From an uncultured beta proteobacterium (GTDB lineage Bacteria > Pseudomonadota > Gammaproteobacteria > Burkholderiales > SG8-41), in assembly GCA_903893565.1 (NCBI GenBank), contig CAITMU010000029.1, positions 1 through 47,183 of the forward strand: a DNA stretch of 47,183 bases, read 5' to 3'. Below, piece by piece: positions 16,872 to 24,886 of the stretch; positions within the stretch are counted from its first letter, which is position 1, and each line of letters begins with the position of its first letter. The notes beneath the pieces were generated by a model that searched no databases, had not been told where the DNA came from, and was given only the letters and a program-made list of their open reading frames with translations. A program made the translations under genes and the position numbers.

Positions 16872-17576
16872 ATGCGCTTAGGGTTTTTCCTTGCTTTATT
16901 CGCGAATCTTTTTTTGTTCTTTATCGGATTAGCTTTTGATGGTTCTAGGACCAACGAAAAAACCATGCAAGGCTTGCAGCTCCACCCAGAAAAAATTCGA
17001 CTTCTCGAGCCTTTTGCTGTAGCGAGTGTGCCGGCTAATACGCTGCTGCTAATGCCCGAGCCAGATAGTTCATCCGAGCCCCGAGTGGTTAAAGGGCCCT
17101 CAGAGTGCATTAAATGGGAGGCGTTTCAGGGCGAGGCCTCTATCCGTCGAGTCGAGAAGTTGATACAGACTTTGCATTTAGCTCAACGGGATGTGTTTCG
17201 AGAAGACAAGGCAGTGAGTGCTTTTTGGGTTTATGTCCCACCCTCGCCCTCGAGGGCTGCTGCTGAGCAAGTGGTGATACAGTTAAAAAGCCATGGGGTG
17301 AATGATTACGCTCTAGTAGAAGAGGATGGTCCTTGGCGCCATGCTATATCGTTGGGTGTTTTTTTATCTCGGAGCAAGGCGCAGACTTTATGGAACGATT
17401 TGCAGCAAAAAGGGGTAGTTGGGGTTCAGTGGGCAAAGCGCGAGAACACCTTGAAGCAAGTTGTTTTTTATATCAGAAATTCGCCATTAGATCTTAAGCT
17501 TCGTATAGGATCTTTATTGCATGAGCGAGTCGAAGGAAAAATCAACGAAGGAAGTTGTCCTATATCGATGCTTTGA
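16872..17576 (+). CDS. Membrane-anchored SPOR-domain protein
   Basis: The 234-residue protein starts with one hydrophobic anchor (residues 2-21) after a short basic end, so it probably faces the periplasm. A Ser/Pro/Glu-containing linker follows. A SPOR-like domain spans about 118-190 (FWVYVPPSPSRAAAEQVVIQL ... AISLGVFLSRSKAQTLWNDL), the fold that binds denuded septal peptidoglycan. The gene begins four bases after coaX and probably ends the birA-coaX transcript, a conserved position in Burkholderiales. Its C-terminal 45 residues go beyond the SPOR fold and are not recognisable. A role in cell division or envelope maintenance is inferred from the domain only. Confidence 0.75.
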   Translation: MRLGFFLALFANLFLFFIGLAFDGSRTNEKTMQGLQLHPEKIRLLEPFAVASVPANTLLLMPEPDSSSEPRVVKGPSECIKWEAFQGEASIRRVEKLIQTLHLAQRDVFREDKAVSAFWVYVPPSPSRAAAEQVVIQLKSHGVNDYALVEEDGPWRHAISLGVFLSRSKAQTLWNDLQQKGVVGVQWAKRENTLKQVVFYIRNSPLDLKLRIGSLLHERVEGKINEGSCPISML

Positions 17577-17780
17577 CCTCCTCCTCACCCTGAAGATTAA
17601 GGGCTCCGTGATGCCACTCGAGGCGAAGCCTTCCATCGTAGCGCGCAATTGCTAGGGGCTACTGGGATGACTCGTGCGAGCGGTTCAAGTCTCAGGGGAA
17701 GAATATTTCTTGCAATCTTCACATCTGGGACGTGGCTCAACTTGCCCTTAAGGACGAGGCTTCACACGCAATCCTAGTGA

Positions 17781-17804
17781 AAAAATAAAGACTTTTATTT
17801 TTTT
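17781..17804 (-). terminator. Possible AT-only terminator at the end of rfaE2
   Basis: AAAAATAAA and TTTATTTTT form a nine-base A-T stem with a four-base loop, overlapping the rfaE2 stop codon, between convergent genes. With no G-C pairs the stem is weak, so the call is tentative. Confidence 0.25.
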
Positions 17805-18289
17805 GATTCTCTAATGGAACTTAGTAAAGCTGAAGTTGATTTCTCATGTAAGAAATCAATGGACAAAACGCGCCCCCCCCAAGCTAAGACTTCGGTGGCC
17901 CCCACGATGTTTGTGGCCGCCCAATCTCCGCCTTTAACTAATACGTCGGGACGAATGATTTTGATTCTCTCGATAGGGGTGTCTTCCTCAAACCAAGTGA
18001 CCGCACTGACGGCCTCTAATGAGGCGATGACGGCCAACCGGTCAGCCAAAGTGTTAATGGGGCGGTCCTCCCCTTTGCCAAGGCGACGGGTTGAGGCATC
18101 ACTATTTAAGGCGACCACTAGCGAGGCGCCTTCTGCCCGTGCTTGAGCTAGATAAGTGACATGCCCACGGTGCAGAATGTCAAATACCCCATTAGTAAAA
18201 ACTAAGGGCCTAGGTAGTCGATTAAGGGAGTCAGGAAGGCTCGAAGGATCGAGTATTTTTTTTTCAAATAAAGGAGTAGGCAATCCCAT
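17795..18289 (-). CDS. rfaE2: D-glycero-beta-D-manno-heptose 1-phosphate adenylyltransferase
   Basis: The 164-residue nucleotidyltransferase makes ADP-heptose for the lipopolysaccharide core. The cytidylyltransferase-fold motif FTNGVFDILHRGH is at 31-43 (HxGH at 40-43). VALNSDASTRRLGKGEDRP and VKGGDW follow as expected. It corresponds to the C-terminal half of E. coli HldE, here as a separate protein; the kinase partner (rfaE1/hldA) is not in the window. The Gly-Gly in LAWGGRV is encoded by eight consecutive G on its own strand (17873-17880 on the plus strand as C). It is transcribed leftward after the dolP-like gene (27-base gap) and gmhA, so two ADP-heptose genes sit together. Confidence 0.93.
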   Translation of the reverse strand: MGLPTPLFEKKILDPSSLPDSLNRLPRPLVFTNGVFDILHRGHVTYLAQARAEGASLVVALNSDASTRRLGKGEDRPINTLADRLAVIASLEAVSAVTWFEEDTPIERIKIIRPDVLVKGGDWAATNIVGATEVLAWGGRVLSIDFLHEKSTSALLSSIRESKK

Positions 18290-18316
18290 TAAGCTTAGTG
18301 AATGCTAGATCGAGGG

Positions 18317-18906
18317 TTAGTCGAGATATTCGAAAAGACGAACCACTTTTTGTGTGCCGCTTGTTGTGCTCGCAATTTGAGCGGCGGCATCAGCCTCCTC
18401 GTGCTTGACCAAGCCCATTAAGTAAACGACGCCATTTTCGGTATTGATCTTAACATTGACGGCGCTGACTTTGCCGCTGTCAATGAGGCGCGTTTTGATC
18501 TTGGACGTAATGAAGACGTCGTTGGCGCGTGTTTTCATATCGCTAACGCCCTGAATTTGAATTTCATTGTAAACACCTTGAACACTTTCAACCCCACGCA
18601 CAATACGTTCAGCCTCTTCGCGAGCACCGGCTGAGCTGACTTCGCCACTGATTAAGACCATACGATTGAAACTACGAATATTAATATGAGCCGTTGGTAG
18701 TTTTTCAGTAACCCGAGTGCTGGCCTTAAGCTCTATACCTTGGTCCTCTGTGATGGTGCCTAAGGTTCGTCTATCTTGGCTGAGGAGGGCTCCGCTGGTA
18801 GCGCCACCAAGGATGCCAAGGACACAACCAGAAAGACTCGTTAAAATAAGGACTATACCGAGTAGACGGGTTAGTAAGTGAAGATGTGACAGAGAGGGTA
18901 GTTGCA

Positions 18907-18907
<1 letters not shown>
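18317..18907 (-). CDS. dolP: BON-domain outer-membrane lipoprotein (DolP/YraP-like)
   Basis: The 196-residue protein has a lipoprotein signal with lipobox LSGC (Cys28). It is followed by two BON domains at about 48-118 (THINI... region around AHINIRSFNRMVLISGEVSS) and 125-193 (DVFITSKIKTRLIDSG ... VVYLMGLVKHEEAD). This is the architecture of E. coli DolP, which supports outer-membrane integrity and BAM function. It directly follows the gmhA/diaA-like gene with a one-base overlap, the same order as diaA-dolP in E. coli. The lipid anchor and periplasmic location follow from the signal; the function is by homology and synteny. Confidence 0.9.
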
Positions 18908-19500
<593 letters not shown>

Positions 19501-19750
19501 TTAATTATTCTGCATGATTTTGAAGAATTTGTACAGATAAATCTGTTGGTCGGCTAGGGTATGAAGTGGTCTACCAATGTGCATGCGCGTTAAAAAAAGA
19601 ATAATGGGGATGAGCTATGACGATCAAGACCTTGGAGCGTGGTTGCCTTAAGGGGCTGGCTAACCTTCGTTCTCCCCCGTATAGTAGCGTTTATGGGGTG
19701 GTCGATTCTTTGGGATCCACTAGACCTCTTCCGAAACCCAGGGTACAACC

Positions 19751-20614
19751 ATGACGCAAAATTGTTTGTCAGCCGCAACGCTTTATGTGGTGGCTACCCC
19801 GATTGGAAATGTAGCCGATATGTCCTCGCGGGCGGTGGGTGTATTGCGTGAGGTAGATTGCGTGGCCGCAGAGGATACGCGCGTGACCCGGCATTTGTTA
19901 GATGTACATGGCCTTCAGACCCGATTAATAGCGCTACACGAACACAATGAAGAGCGGGCTGCACAGTCTGTGATCCAAATGTTGTCCCAGGGCAAGCGCG
20001 TCGCATTGGTCAGTGATGCCGGTACGCCTGGCATTTCTGATCCAGGCTCTAGGGTGGTGCGTTTGGTGCGGGAGGCGGGCTTTGTGGTGAGTCCCGTACC
20101 GGGCGCTAATGCCGCGGCCGCCGCCATTTCTATCAGCGGTTTTGCCTGCCCTCACTTTTTGTTTTACGGTTTTTTACCGGCGCGACAAAGTGCCCGTCGA
20201 CAAGCGCTTGAGGGGCTTGCCCCGCTTTTGTATTCTGTGGTCTTTTACGAAGCACCCCACCGTATCATTGATTGCGTGAGTGATTTGGTCGCGGTCATGG
20301 GTGCAGAGCGGCGCATACTGATTGCCCGGGAGCTGACAAAGTTATTTGAGCAAACTTGGTGCGGACCGTTATCGCAGGCACTGGCTTGGTTTGCCGAGGA
20401 TGCCCACCGTTCGAAGGGCGAGTTTGTGCTCGTGGTGGAAGCCGCACCGGAGCCGCAAGGCCCCGACCCCATTTCCCCTGAGGCAGAAAAAACACTGGGA
20501 ATTTTGTTAGAGGCGCTGCCCTTAAAGCAAGCAGTTGCTTTGACGGTGAGTATTACCGGTACCCATCGCAATGTGCTTTATGAGCGGGCGCTTAGCCTGA
20601 AACAGGCCATATAA
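19751..20614 (+). CDS. rsmI: 16S rRNA (cytidine-1402-2'-O)-methyltransferase
   Basis: The 287-residue SAM-dependent enzyme methylates the ribose of C1402 in 16S rRNA. Family motifs are [46 protein letters not shown] and [21 protein letters not shown] and ARELTKLFE follow. The C-terminal region is complete. It is divergent from gmhA across a 253-base spacer. In Pseudomonas and E. coli, lpoA and yraN lie between the divergent rsmI and diaA/gmhA genes; neither is found here. pyrC follows 28 bases later on the same strand. Confidence 0.95.
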   Translation: MTQNCLSAATLYVVATPIGNVADMSSRAVGVLREVDCVAAEDTRVTRHLLDVHGLQTRLIALHEHNEERAAQSVIQMLSQGKRVALVSDAGTPGISDPGSRVVRLVREAGFVVSPVPGANAAAAAISISGFACPHFLFYGFLPARQSARRQALEGLAPLLYSVVFYEAPHRIIDCVSDLVAVMGAERRILIARELTKLFEQTWCGPLSQALAWFAEDAHRSKGEFVLVVEAAPEPQGPDPISPEAEKTLGILLEALPLKQAVALTVSITGTHRNVLYERALSLKQAI

Positions 20615-20642
20615 TTTTATTGATATTGAGAGTTTTTATAAT

Positions 20643-21677
20643 ATGAAATCCTTGACGATAACTCGACCCGATGACTGGCATCTTCATCTGCGTGATGACG
20701 CTTTTATGGCCTCTGTTGTGGGTGATACGGCAAAGCGTTTTGCCCGTGCCATGGTAATGCCTAATTTAAAACCTCCAGTCATTACAGCAGCACTCGCGCT
20801 GGCTTATCGAGAGCGGATATTGGCCCGATTGCCTAGTGGTTTGCGATTTGAACCTTTGATGAGTTTATATTTAACGGATAATACGTCTGCCGAGCAAATC
20901 GCTAAGGCGGTACAAACGGGACTGATCAAAGCGGTTAAATATTATCCTGCCGGTGCAACTACTCACTCCGATGCAGGGGTTACTGATTTATCTCGATGTC
21001 ATCGGGCTCTCGAGGCCATGCAAAATCTTGGTTTGCCCTTGTTGGTGCATGGTGAGGTCACTGATGCAAATGTTGATATCTTTGATCGGGAAAGGATGTT
21101 TATTGATGGACAATTGAAATCTTTGATTTCTAATTTCCCAGAACTCAAAATTGTTTTTGAACACATAACGACCCGAGAGGCAGTTCAATTTGTGAGCGAC
21201 GCCTCACCTCGAATTGCAGCCACCATTACGGCCCATCATCTTTTGTTAAATCGTAATGCTTTATTTTCGGGTGGACTTCGTCCTCACAATTATTGTTTGC
21301 CGATTCTGAAAAAAGAGCCCCATCGTTTGGCGTTGATCCATGCAGCCACTCATGGGAATGTGAAATTTTTTCTCGGCACTGATAGTGCCCCACACACGCG
21401 CGATACAAAACAAAGTGACTGCGGTTGTGCCGGTTGCTATACCGCTTATGCGGGTATCGAATTGTATGCGGAAGCTTTTGATGCAGTGAACGCTCTAGAT
21501 AAACTGGAAGGTTTTGCCAGTCATTTTGGCCCGGACTTTTATGGATTGCCTCGAAATGAGGATACGATTACTTTAGAGTCGAAAGCTTGGACGGTGCCAT
21601 TAGAGTTGCCTTTTGGAGAAGATCAATTAACCCCTTTTCTGGCTGGGTCGTCTTTGCGATGGCGTCTTAAAGATTAA
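20643..21677 (+). CDS. pyrC: Dihydroorotase (class II)
   Basis: The 344-residue zinc enzyme interconverts carbamoyl aspartate and dihydroorotate in pyrimidine synthesis. Metal-binding HLH is at 13-15 in [11 protein letters not shown]. The carboxylated lysine is K99 in [11 protein letters not shown], further ligands are in LLVHGE and EHITT, and the catalytic Asp lies in [10 protein letters not shown]. The length and sequence match the E. coli PyrC class (348 residues) rather than the longer class I enzymes. It lies between rsmI and a ChaC-like gene on the same strand, an insertion relative to the usual rsmI-rnpB-mraZ order. Confidence 0.96.
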   Translation: MKSLTITRPDDWHLHLRDDAFMASVVGDTAKRFARAMVMPNLKPPVITAALALAYRERILARLPSGLRFEPLMSLYLTDNTSAEQIAKAVQTGLIKAVKYYPAGATTHSDAGVTDLSRCHRALEAMQNLGLPLLVHGEVTDANVDIFDRERMFIDGQLKSLISNFPELKIVFEHITTREAVQFVSDASPRIAATITAHHLLLNRNALFSGGLRPHNYCLPILKKEPHRLALIHAATHGNVKFFLGTDSAPHTRDTKQSDCGCAGCYTAYAGIELYAEAFDAVNALDKLEGFASHFGPDFYGLPRNEDTITLESKAWTVPLELPFGEDQLTPFLAGSSLRWRLKD

Positions 21678-21697
21678 CGAGACTTTTTTTATTCTCA

Positions 21698-22276
21698 GTG
21701 ACTAATCGATTAGTGTTTGAATGGGAGGGGTTCCAAGTACCACAAGCACCCCTATGGGTTTTTGGTTATGGTTCACTCATGTGGAATCCTGATTTTGAGT
21801 ACGATGAAACTTATCATGCTTTGTTGCATGGGTATCATCGTAAATTTTGTATTTATTCAGTTCGCTATCGAGGTAGCTACGAAAGACCCGGTTTGGTGTT
21901 AGGGTTGCATGCGGGCGGACGATGTCGTGGCATTGCTTTTCGTGTGCCTCTGCCTCTAGTGCAAGAGACATTAAAGTTACTCTGGGCTAGAGAAATGCCC
22001 CGAGGGGTTTATGTGCCGCGCTATGTGCCCATTCGTTTGTCGGGGAAATATTCTCCTGTCATGGCTTTAACCTTTGTGGCCAATACCTTGCATGAACACT
22101 TTGTTCCCGAGTTACCTCAAGAGCAGGCGGCCTTGTTGATTGCGAATGCTTCTGGGGAGAGGGGGGCTAACGCTGAGTATTTGCAACAAACCCTTGATCA
22201 GCTTGAGCGGTTGGGCGTAAGGGATAAAAAGTTGGAGCAGTTGGCGCATGAAGTCGAGCAAATTCAGACTACCTGA
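21698..22276 (+). CDS. chaC: ChaC-like gamma-glutamylcyclotransferase
   Basis: The 192-residue protein belongs to the ChaC family, which cleaves glutathione to 5-oxoproline and Cys-Gly. The substrate-binding motif GYGSLMWNP lies at residues 23-31. FCIYSVRYRGSYERPGLVLGL, GRCRGIAFRV and the catalytic Glu region SGERGANAEYL follow. The start is a GTG at 21698, 20 bases after pyrC, with a weak ribosome binding site; no ATG fits the family N-terminus. Its 3' end carries the probable rnpB promoter. The role in glutathione turnover is by homology. Confidence 0.9.
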   Translation: MTNRLVFEWEGFQVPQAPLWVFGYGSLMWNPDFEYDETYHALLHGYHRKFCIYSVRYRGSYERPGLVLGLHAGGRCRGIAFRVPLPLVQETLKLLWAREMPRGVYVPRYVPIRLSGKYSPVMALTFVANTLHEHFVPELPQEQAALLIANASGERGANAEYLQQTLDQLERLGVRDKKLEQLAHEVEQIQTT

Positions 22277-22286
22277 GCCCAACGCG

Positions 22287-22295
22287 TGCTAACAT
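22287..22295 (+). promoter_or_regulatory. Probable extended -10 promoter of rnpB
   Basis: TG-C-TAACAT (an extended -10 with TGn before the hexamer) ends six bases before the predicted 5' end of RNase P RNA at 22301. That is the expected distance to a transcription start. No good -35 is visible. It lies 10 bases after the chaC stop codon. Confidence 0.45.
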
Positions 22296-22300
22296 CGAAA

Positions 22301-22672
22301 ATGAAGTTGGCCAGACAGTCGCTGTGTGGGGATGAAACCTTCGCCCTAAAAGGCAAGTGCCCTGCATAGAGGAAAGTCCGGGCTCCATAGAGCAGGGTGG
22401 CGGGTAACGCCCGTCCGCTATAAACCAAGTCGTCATATTTTGCTTGGGGAAGGCGAGGAATAGGGCCACAGAGACGAGTCCTGATGCTGTCTTGATCAGG
22501 GGTGAAACGCGGCAACCTCCACTCGGAGCAACACCAAATAGGCAAGCGATGACGCGGCTCGTCGAGTTTGCGGGTAGGTGGCTAGAGCCACGGAGTAATT
22601 CGTGGACCAGAGGAATGACTGTCAGGGTGTTAAAACCCCATACAGAACCCGGCTTACCGGCTGACTTCACTT
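22301..22672 (+). ncRNA. rnpB: RNase P RNA (bacterial type A)
   Basis: This is the catalytic RNA that trims tRNA 5' leaders. The conserved core is clear: GAGGAAAGTCCGGGCTCC near 22371, CAGGGTGGCGGGTAACGCCC after it, GGGTGAAACGCGGCAACCTC near 22500, AGAGGAATGACTGTC near 22610, and CAGAACCCGGCTTA near 22643. The ends pair: GAAGTTGGCC at the 5' end with GGCTGACTTC at the 3' end. The length of about 370 bases is normal for type A. It is followed by a rho-independent terminator. Exact ends are estimated to within a few bases. Confidence 0.96.
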
Positions 22673-22692
22673 TCTTCCCTCCTCATTTTGTC

Positions 22693-22712
22693 AGAGCTAA
22701 ATGCTCTTTTTT
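22693..22712 (+). terminator. Rho-independent terminator after rnpB
   Basis: AGAGC, loop TAAAT, GCTCT, followed directly by a T run ending at 22712. The stem is short (5 bp), but the position 20 bases after the RNA end is right. Confidence 0.75.
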
Positions 22713-22966
22713 GGGGCGCTACAACCCTCAGCCCTGATCAAAATCGTCTAAAAGACTTTCAATGAGCCTACATTTAAGCCCTTTTTAGGGGCAGCTTTAA
22801 AAGTTTATGTTGCGGTACAGCAATAAGACGTAAAAGTCAGTGTTTTCGTACACTCATCGTACTAATTGAATAAATTACTTTAAAGCTATTATTTAAGTAA
22901 TTGTTTTTAATATTATTATATGTTTTTAAAAAAACTGGATTTTATTGGAAAAAGGGATATAAGTCA

Positions 22967-22975
22967 TTGTCCACA
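22967..22975 (+). promoter_or_regulatory. DnaA-box-like nonamer
   Basis: TTGTCCACA differs from the consensus TTATCCACA at one position and lies 23 bases upstream of the mra promoter -35. A single site of nine bases can arise by chance in AT-rich DNA. Confidence 0.3.
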
Positions 22976-22997
22976 ATAAGAATTTAGGATTTTTATC

Positions 22998-23026
22998 TTG
23001 ACCAATAAATGTACCTCGCCTATAGT
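22998..23026 (+). promoter_or_regulatory. Sigma70-type promoter of the dcw cluster (Pmra)
   Basis: TTGACC at 22998-23003 and TATAGT at 23021-23026 are separated by exactly 17 bases. Initiation would be near 23033, giving a leader of about 160 bases to the mraZ ATG at 23191. The MraZ-type repeats start inside the -10 and cover the start point, as expected for repression. Confidence 0.8.
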
Positions 23027-23061
23027 GGGAAAAAGTGGTAAAAAGTGGGAAATTGATGGTG
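23026..23061 (+). promoter_or_regulatory. MraZ-type operator: three TGGKA repeats at 10-bp spacing
   Basis: TGGGA (23026), TGGTA (23036) and TGGGA (23046) are separated by five-base A-rich spacers (AAAAG). A fourth, TGGTG, follows at 23057 with one extra base of spacing. MraZ of E. coli and Mycoplasma is known to bind TGGGN repeats with five-base spacers upstream of its own gene. The site overlaps the promoter, so autorepression of the dcw operon is the likely function. Confidence 0.82.
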
Positions 23062-23190
23062 AATTTTCAAAAAAAGGCAAAAAGTCAGTAAGTACCCACA
23101 CACCGCGTAATTCGAAGGGGTTTTACAGTAGATAAAAGTTTGCAAAAGTTAGTCAGTACTTACACACAAAAGGCGGGAGTTTTTAAAAAT

Positions 23191-23637
23191 ATGTTTCGGG
23201 GTATTGCTCAAATTAATCTAGACATCAAGGGACGCTTAGCCGTTCCTGCACGTCATCGTGAGCTACTCCAAGAGTGTTGCCAAGGCCACTTGGTGATTAC
23301 AGCGGATGCTGATCGCTGCTTACTGGTTTACCCCTTGCCCGATTGGGAAGGTATCCAACAAAAATTAGAAGCCTTGTCGAATCTAGACCCTAGGGTTCGG
23401 CAGTTACAACGCCGCTTGATTGGCTTTGCGGTAGATACCGAGATGGATGCGGCGGGTCGCATATTGCTTTCGCCGGCACTACGTCAATACGCTGCGTTGG
23501 AAAAAGCGGTGGTAATGGTAGGGCAAGGCAAAAAATTTGAACTGTGGGATCAAGGCTTATGGGATAAACAAATGGCCACTTCAGGGGAATTAGTCAGCGG
23601 TGAATTGCCCACGGAATTGGAGGGGTTTTCGTTGTGA
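23191..23637 (+). CDS. mraZ: Transcriptional regulator MraZ
   Basis: The 148-residue protein is the first gene of the dcw cluster and a DNA-binding repressor of its own operon. It begins MFRGIAQINLDIKGRLAVPARHRE, the first AbrB-like SpoVT domain. The second repeat appears as GFAVDTEMDAAGRILLSPALRQYAAL. I chose the ATG at 23191 (GGGAG upstream) because it matches the family start; a TTG at 23140 would add 17 unrelated residues. Its stop overlaps the rsmH GTG. The repeats upstream of the gene match the known MraZ recognition pattern, so both regulator and operator are in view. Confidence 0.95.
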   Translation: MFRGIAQINLDIKGRLAVPARHRELLQECCQGHLVITADADRCLLVYPLPDWEGIQQKLEALSNLDPRVRQLQRRLIGFAVDTEMDAAGRILLSPALRQYAALEKAVVMVGQGKKFELWDQGLWDKQMATSGELVSGELPTELEGFSL

Positions 23638-24590
23638 GCCTTGGTTTGCATGAGGCAGTGATGCTGCAAGAGGCAGTAGCGGGGTTAAATGTTCAGCAAG
23701 CGGGTATTTATGTTGATGGTACTTTTGGTCGGGGAGGTCATAGCAGAAAAGTGTTGGAGCAGTTGGGACCAGAAGGACGCTTGATTGCTTTTGATTGTGA
23801 TACGCAAGCGATTAAGTCAGGGATGTTGCTCACGGATCCACGGTTCACACTGAAGCACGCAAGGTTTGGTCAGATGCGTCAAAAATTGTCAGAAATAGGG
23901 ATCGGACAGGTGGATGGCATTTTGTTGGATTTGGGGGTTTCTTCCCCACAACTGGATGAAGCATCGAGAGGATTTAGTTTTAGAGCGGATGCGCCGCTAG
24001 ATATGCGGATGGACAGCACCCAAGGGTTGACTGCGGCTCAGTGGTTGTCGATGGCAACGGAAGATGAAATTCGAGGAGTCATTAAAAATTATGGCGAAGA
24101 GCGGTTTGCTAAACAGATTGCAGCAGCAATTATCAAGGCTCGAGCACAGGGGGCTATTGAACGTACACGACAACTTGCCACGCTCGTGTCGGGTGCGGTT
24201 GCGACTCGTGAGTCACGCCAGGACCCTGCAACGCGCACGTTTCAAGCTATTCGCATACACATTAACCGCGAACTCGAGGAGCTTTCTTTAGTGTTGCCCC
24301 AATGCCTCGAATGTTTAAATCCTGGTGGACGCTTGGCCGTCATCAGTTTTCATTCATTGGAAGATCGCTTGGTGAAACGATTTATGCGTGAAGCGGCGAT
24401 GGGGGAACAAGCCCCCCATAGATTGCCGATTCGGAGTGACGAATTGGCGCCTCCAAAGATGCGTTTGATGGGTAAAGCGCAGCGTGCTACGCCCATCGAG
24501 ATAGCGAAAAATCCACGTGCTCGTAGTGCCACCTTAAGAGTGGCAGAAAAAACACTTTTCACACCCACTGTATCGCAGGTGCTGAGATGA
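23634..24590 (+). CDS. rsmH: 16S rRNA (cytosine-1402-N4)-methyltransferase
   Basis: The 318-residue SAM-dependent enzyme (MraW) methylates N4 of C1402 in 16S rRNA. It acts on the same nucleotide as RsmI, encoded 4 kb upstream. The SAM-binding motif DGTFGRGGHS is at 28-37, then GILLDLGVSSPQLDEASRGFSF and FHSLEDRLVKRFM. It starts with GTG overlapping the mraZ stop (GTGA) and ends overlapping the ftsL ATG (ATGA). The N-terminus reads HEAVMLQEAV where most homologues have HxPVLLxE, a mild variation. Confidence 0.96.
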   Translation: MSLGLHEAVMLQEAVAGLNVQQAGIYVDGTFGRGGHSRKVLEQLGPEGRLIAFDCDTQAIKSGMLLTDPRFTLKHARFGQMRQKLSEIGIGQVDGILLDLGVSSPQLDEASRGFSFRADAPLDMRMDSTQGLTAAQWLSMATEDEIRGVIKNYGEERFAKQIAAAIIKARAQGAIERTRQLATLVSGAVATRESRQDPATRTFQAIRIHINRELEELSLVLPQCLECLNPGGRLAVISFHSLEDRLVKRFMREAAMGEQAPHRLPIRSDELAPPKMRLMGKAQRATPIEIAKNPRARSATLRVAEKTLFTPTVSQVLR

Positions 24591-24886
24591 CAAGAGTACA
24601 TGTGATGTTGTTTGGCTTGTTGATATTTAGTGCATTGGCTGTGGTCAATTCACAACATAAAGCACGCAAACTGTATGCGCAATTACAGTATCAACAGACC
24701 TTGGAAAAACGTTATGAAGAAGAATGGGGTCAGCTAAAGCTTGAACAAAGCACTTTGTCCATGCAGGCCAGAATAGAAAAAGTCGCCATCGATCAGCTCC
24801 ATATGAATACGCCAGCGGCAACGCGTATCCAAGTCCTCAACCATGAGACATCTTCCCGCCCCTCAGAAAAGTCGTTGACGCCATGA
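24587..24886 (+). CDS. ftsL: Cell division protein FtsL
   Basis: The 99-residue bitopic protein joins FtsB and FtsQ in the divisome core that activates FtsW-FtsI. One transmembrane segment at about residues 5-21 (VMLFGLLIFSALAVVNS) is followed by a periplasmic coiled coil (24-75). Position between rsmH and ftsI and overlaps of four bases on both sides support the call. The short cytoplasmic end is typical of betaproteobacterial FtsL. Confidence 0.9.
   Translation: MTRVHVMLFGLLIFSALAVVNSQHKARKLYAQLQYQQTLEKRYEEEWGQLKLEQSTLSMQARIEKVAIDQLHMNTPAATRIQVLNHETSSRPSEKSLTP

Larger units (their letters stand above)
22713..23190. other. AT-rich regulatory spacer between rnpB and mraZ
   Basis: This 478-base stretch contains no recognisable gene. 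The first 250 bases are very AT-rich around 22860-22935. The last 200 bases hold a DnaA-box-like site, the mra promoter, the MraZ-type operator repeats and a leader of about 160 bases. An in-frame TTG at 23140 could extend mraZ but does not match the family start. Confidence 0.7.

Noticed and set aside
16577..17110. 177-codon minus-strand reading frame across coaX and the SPOR gene
   Set aside because: It overlaps two supported genes antisense and shows no family features.
17660..17715. GGTTCAAGTC resembling a tRNA T-loop in the rfaE2/SPOR spacer
   Set aside because: The flanking bases do not form the T stem, and no acceptor or anticodon stem can be built around it.
19590..19778. Possible yraN remnant in the gap between gmhA and rsmI
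   Set aside because: Neither strand shows the YraN pattern (RNWR, GEIDLI, FVEVK); the short open frames there are noise.
23140..23190. N-terminal extension of MraZ from a TTG at 23140
   Set aside because: The extra 17 residues match nothing in the family, and the ATG at 23191 has its own GGGAG and the standard MFRG start.
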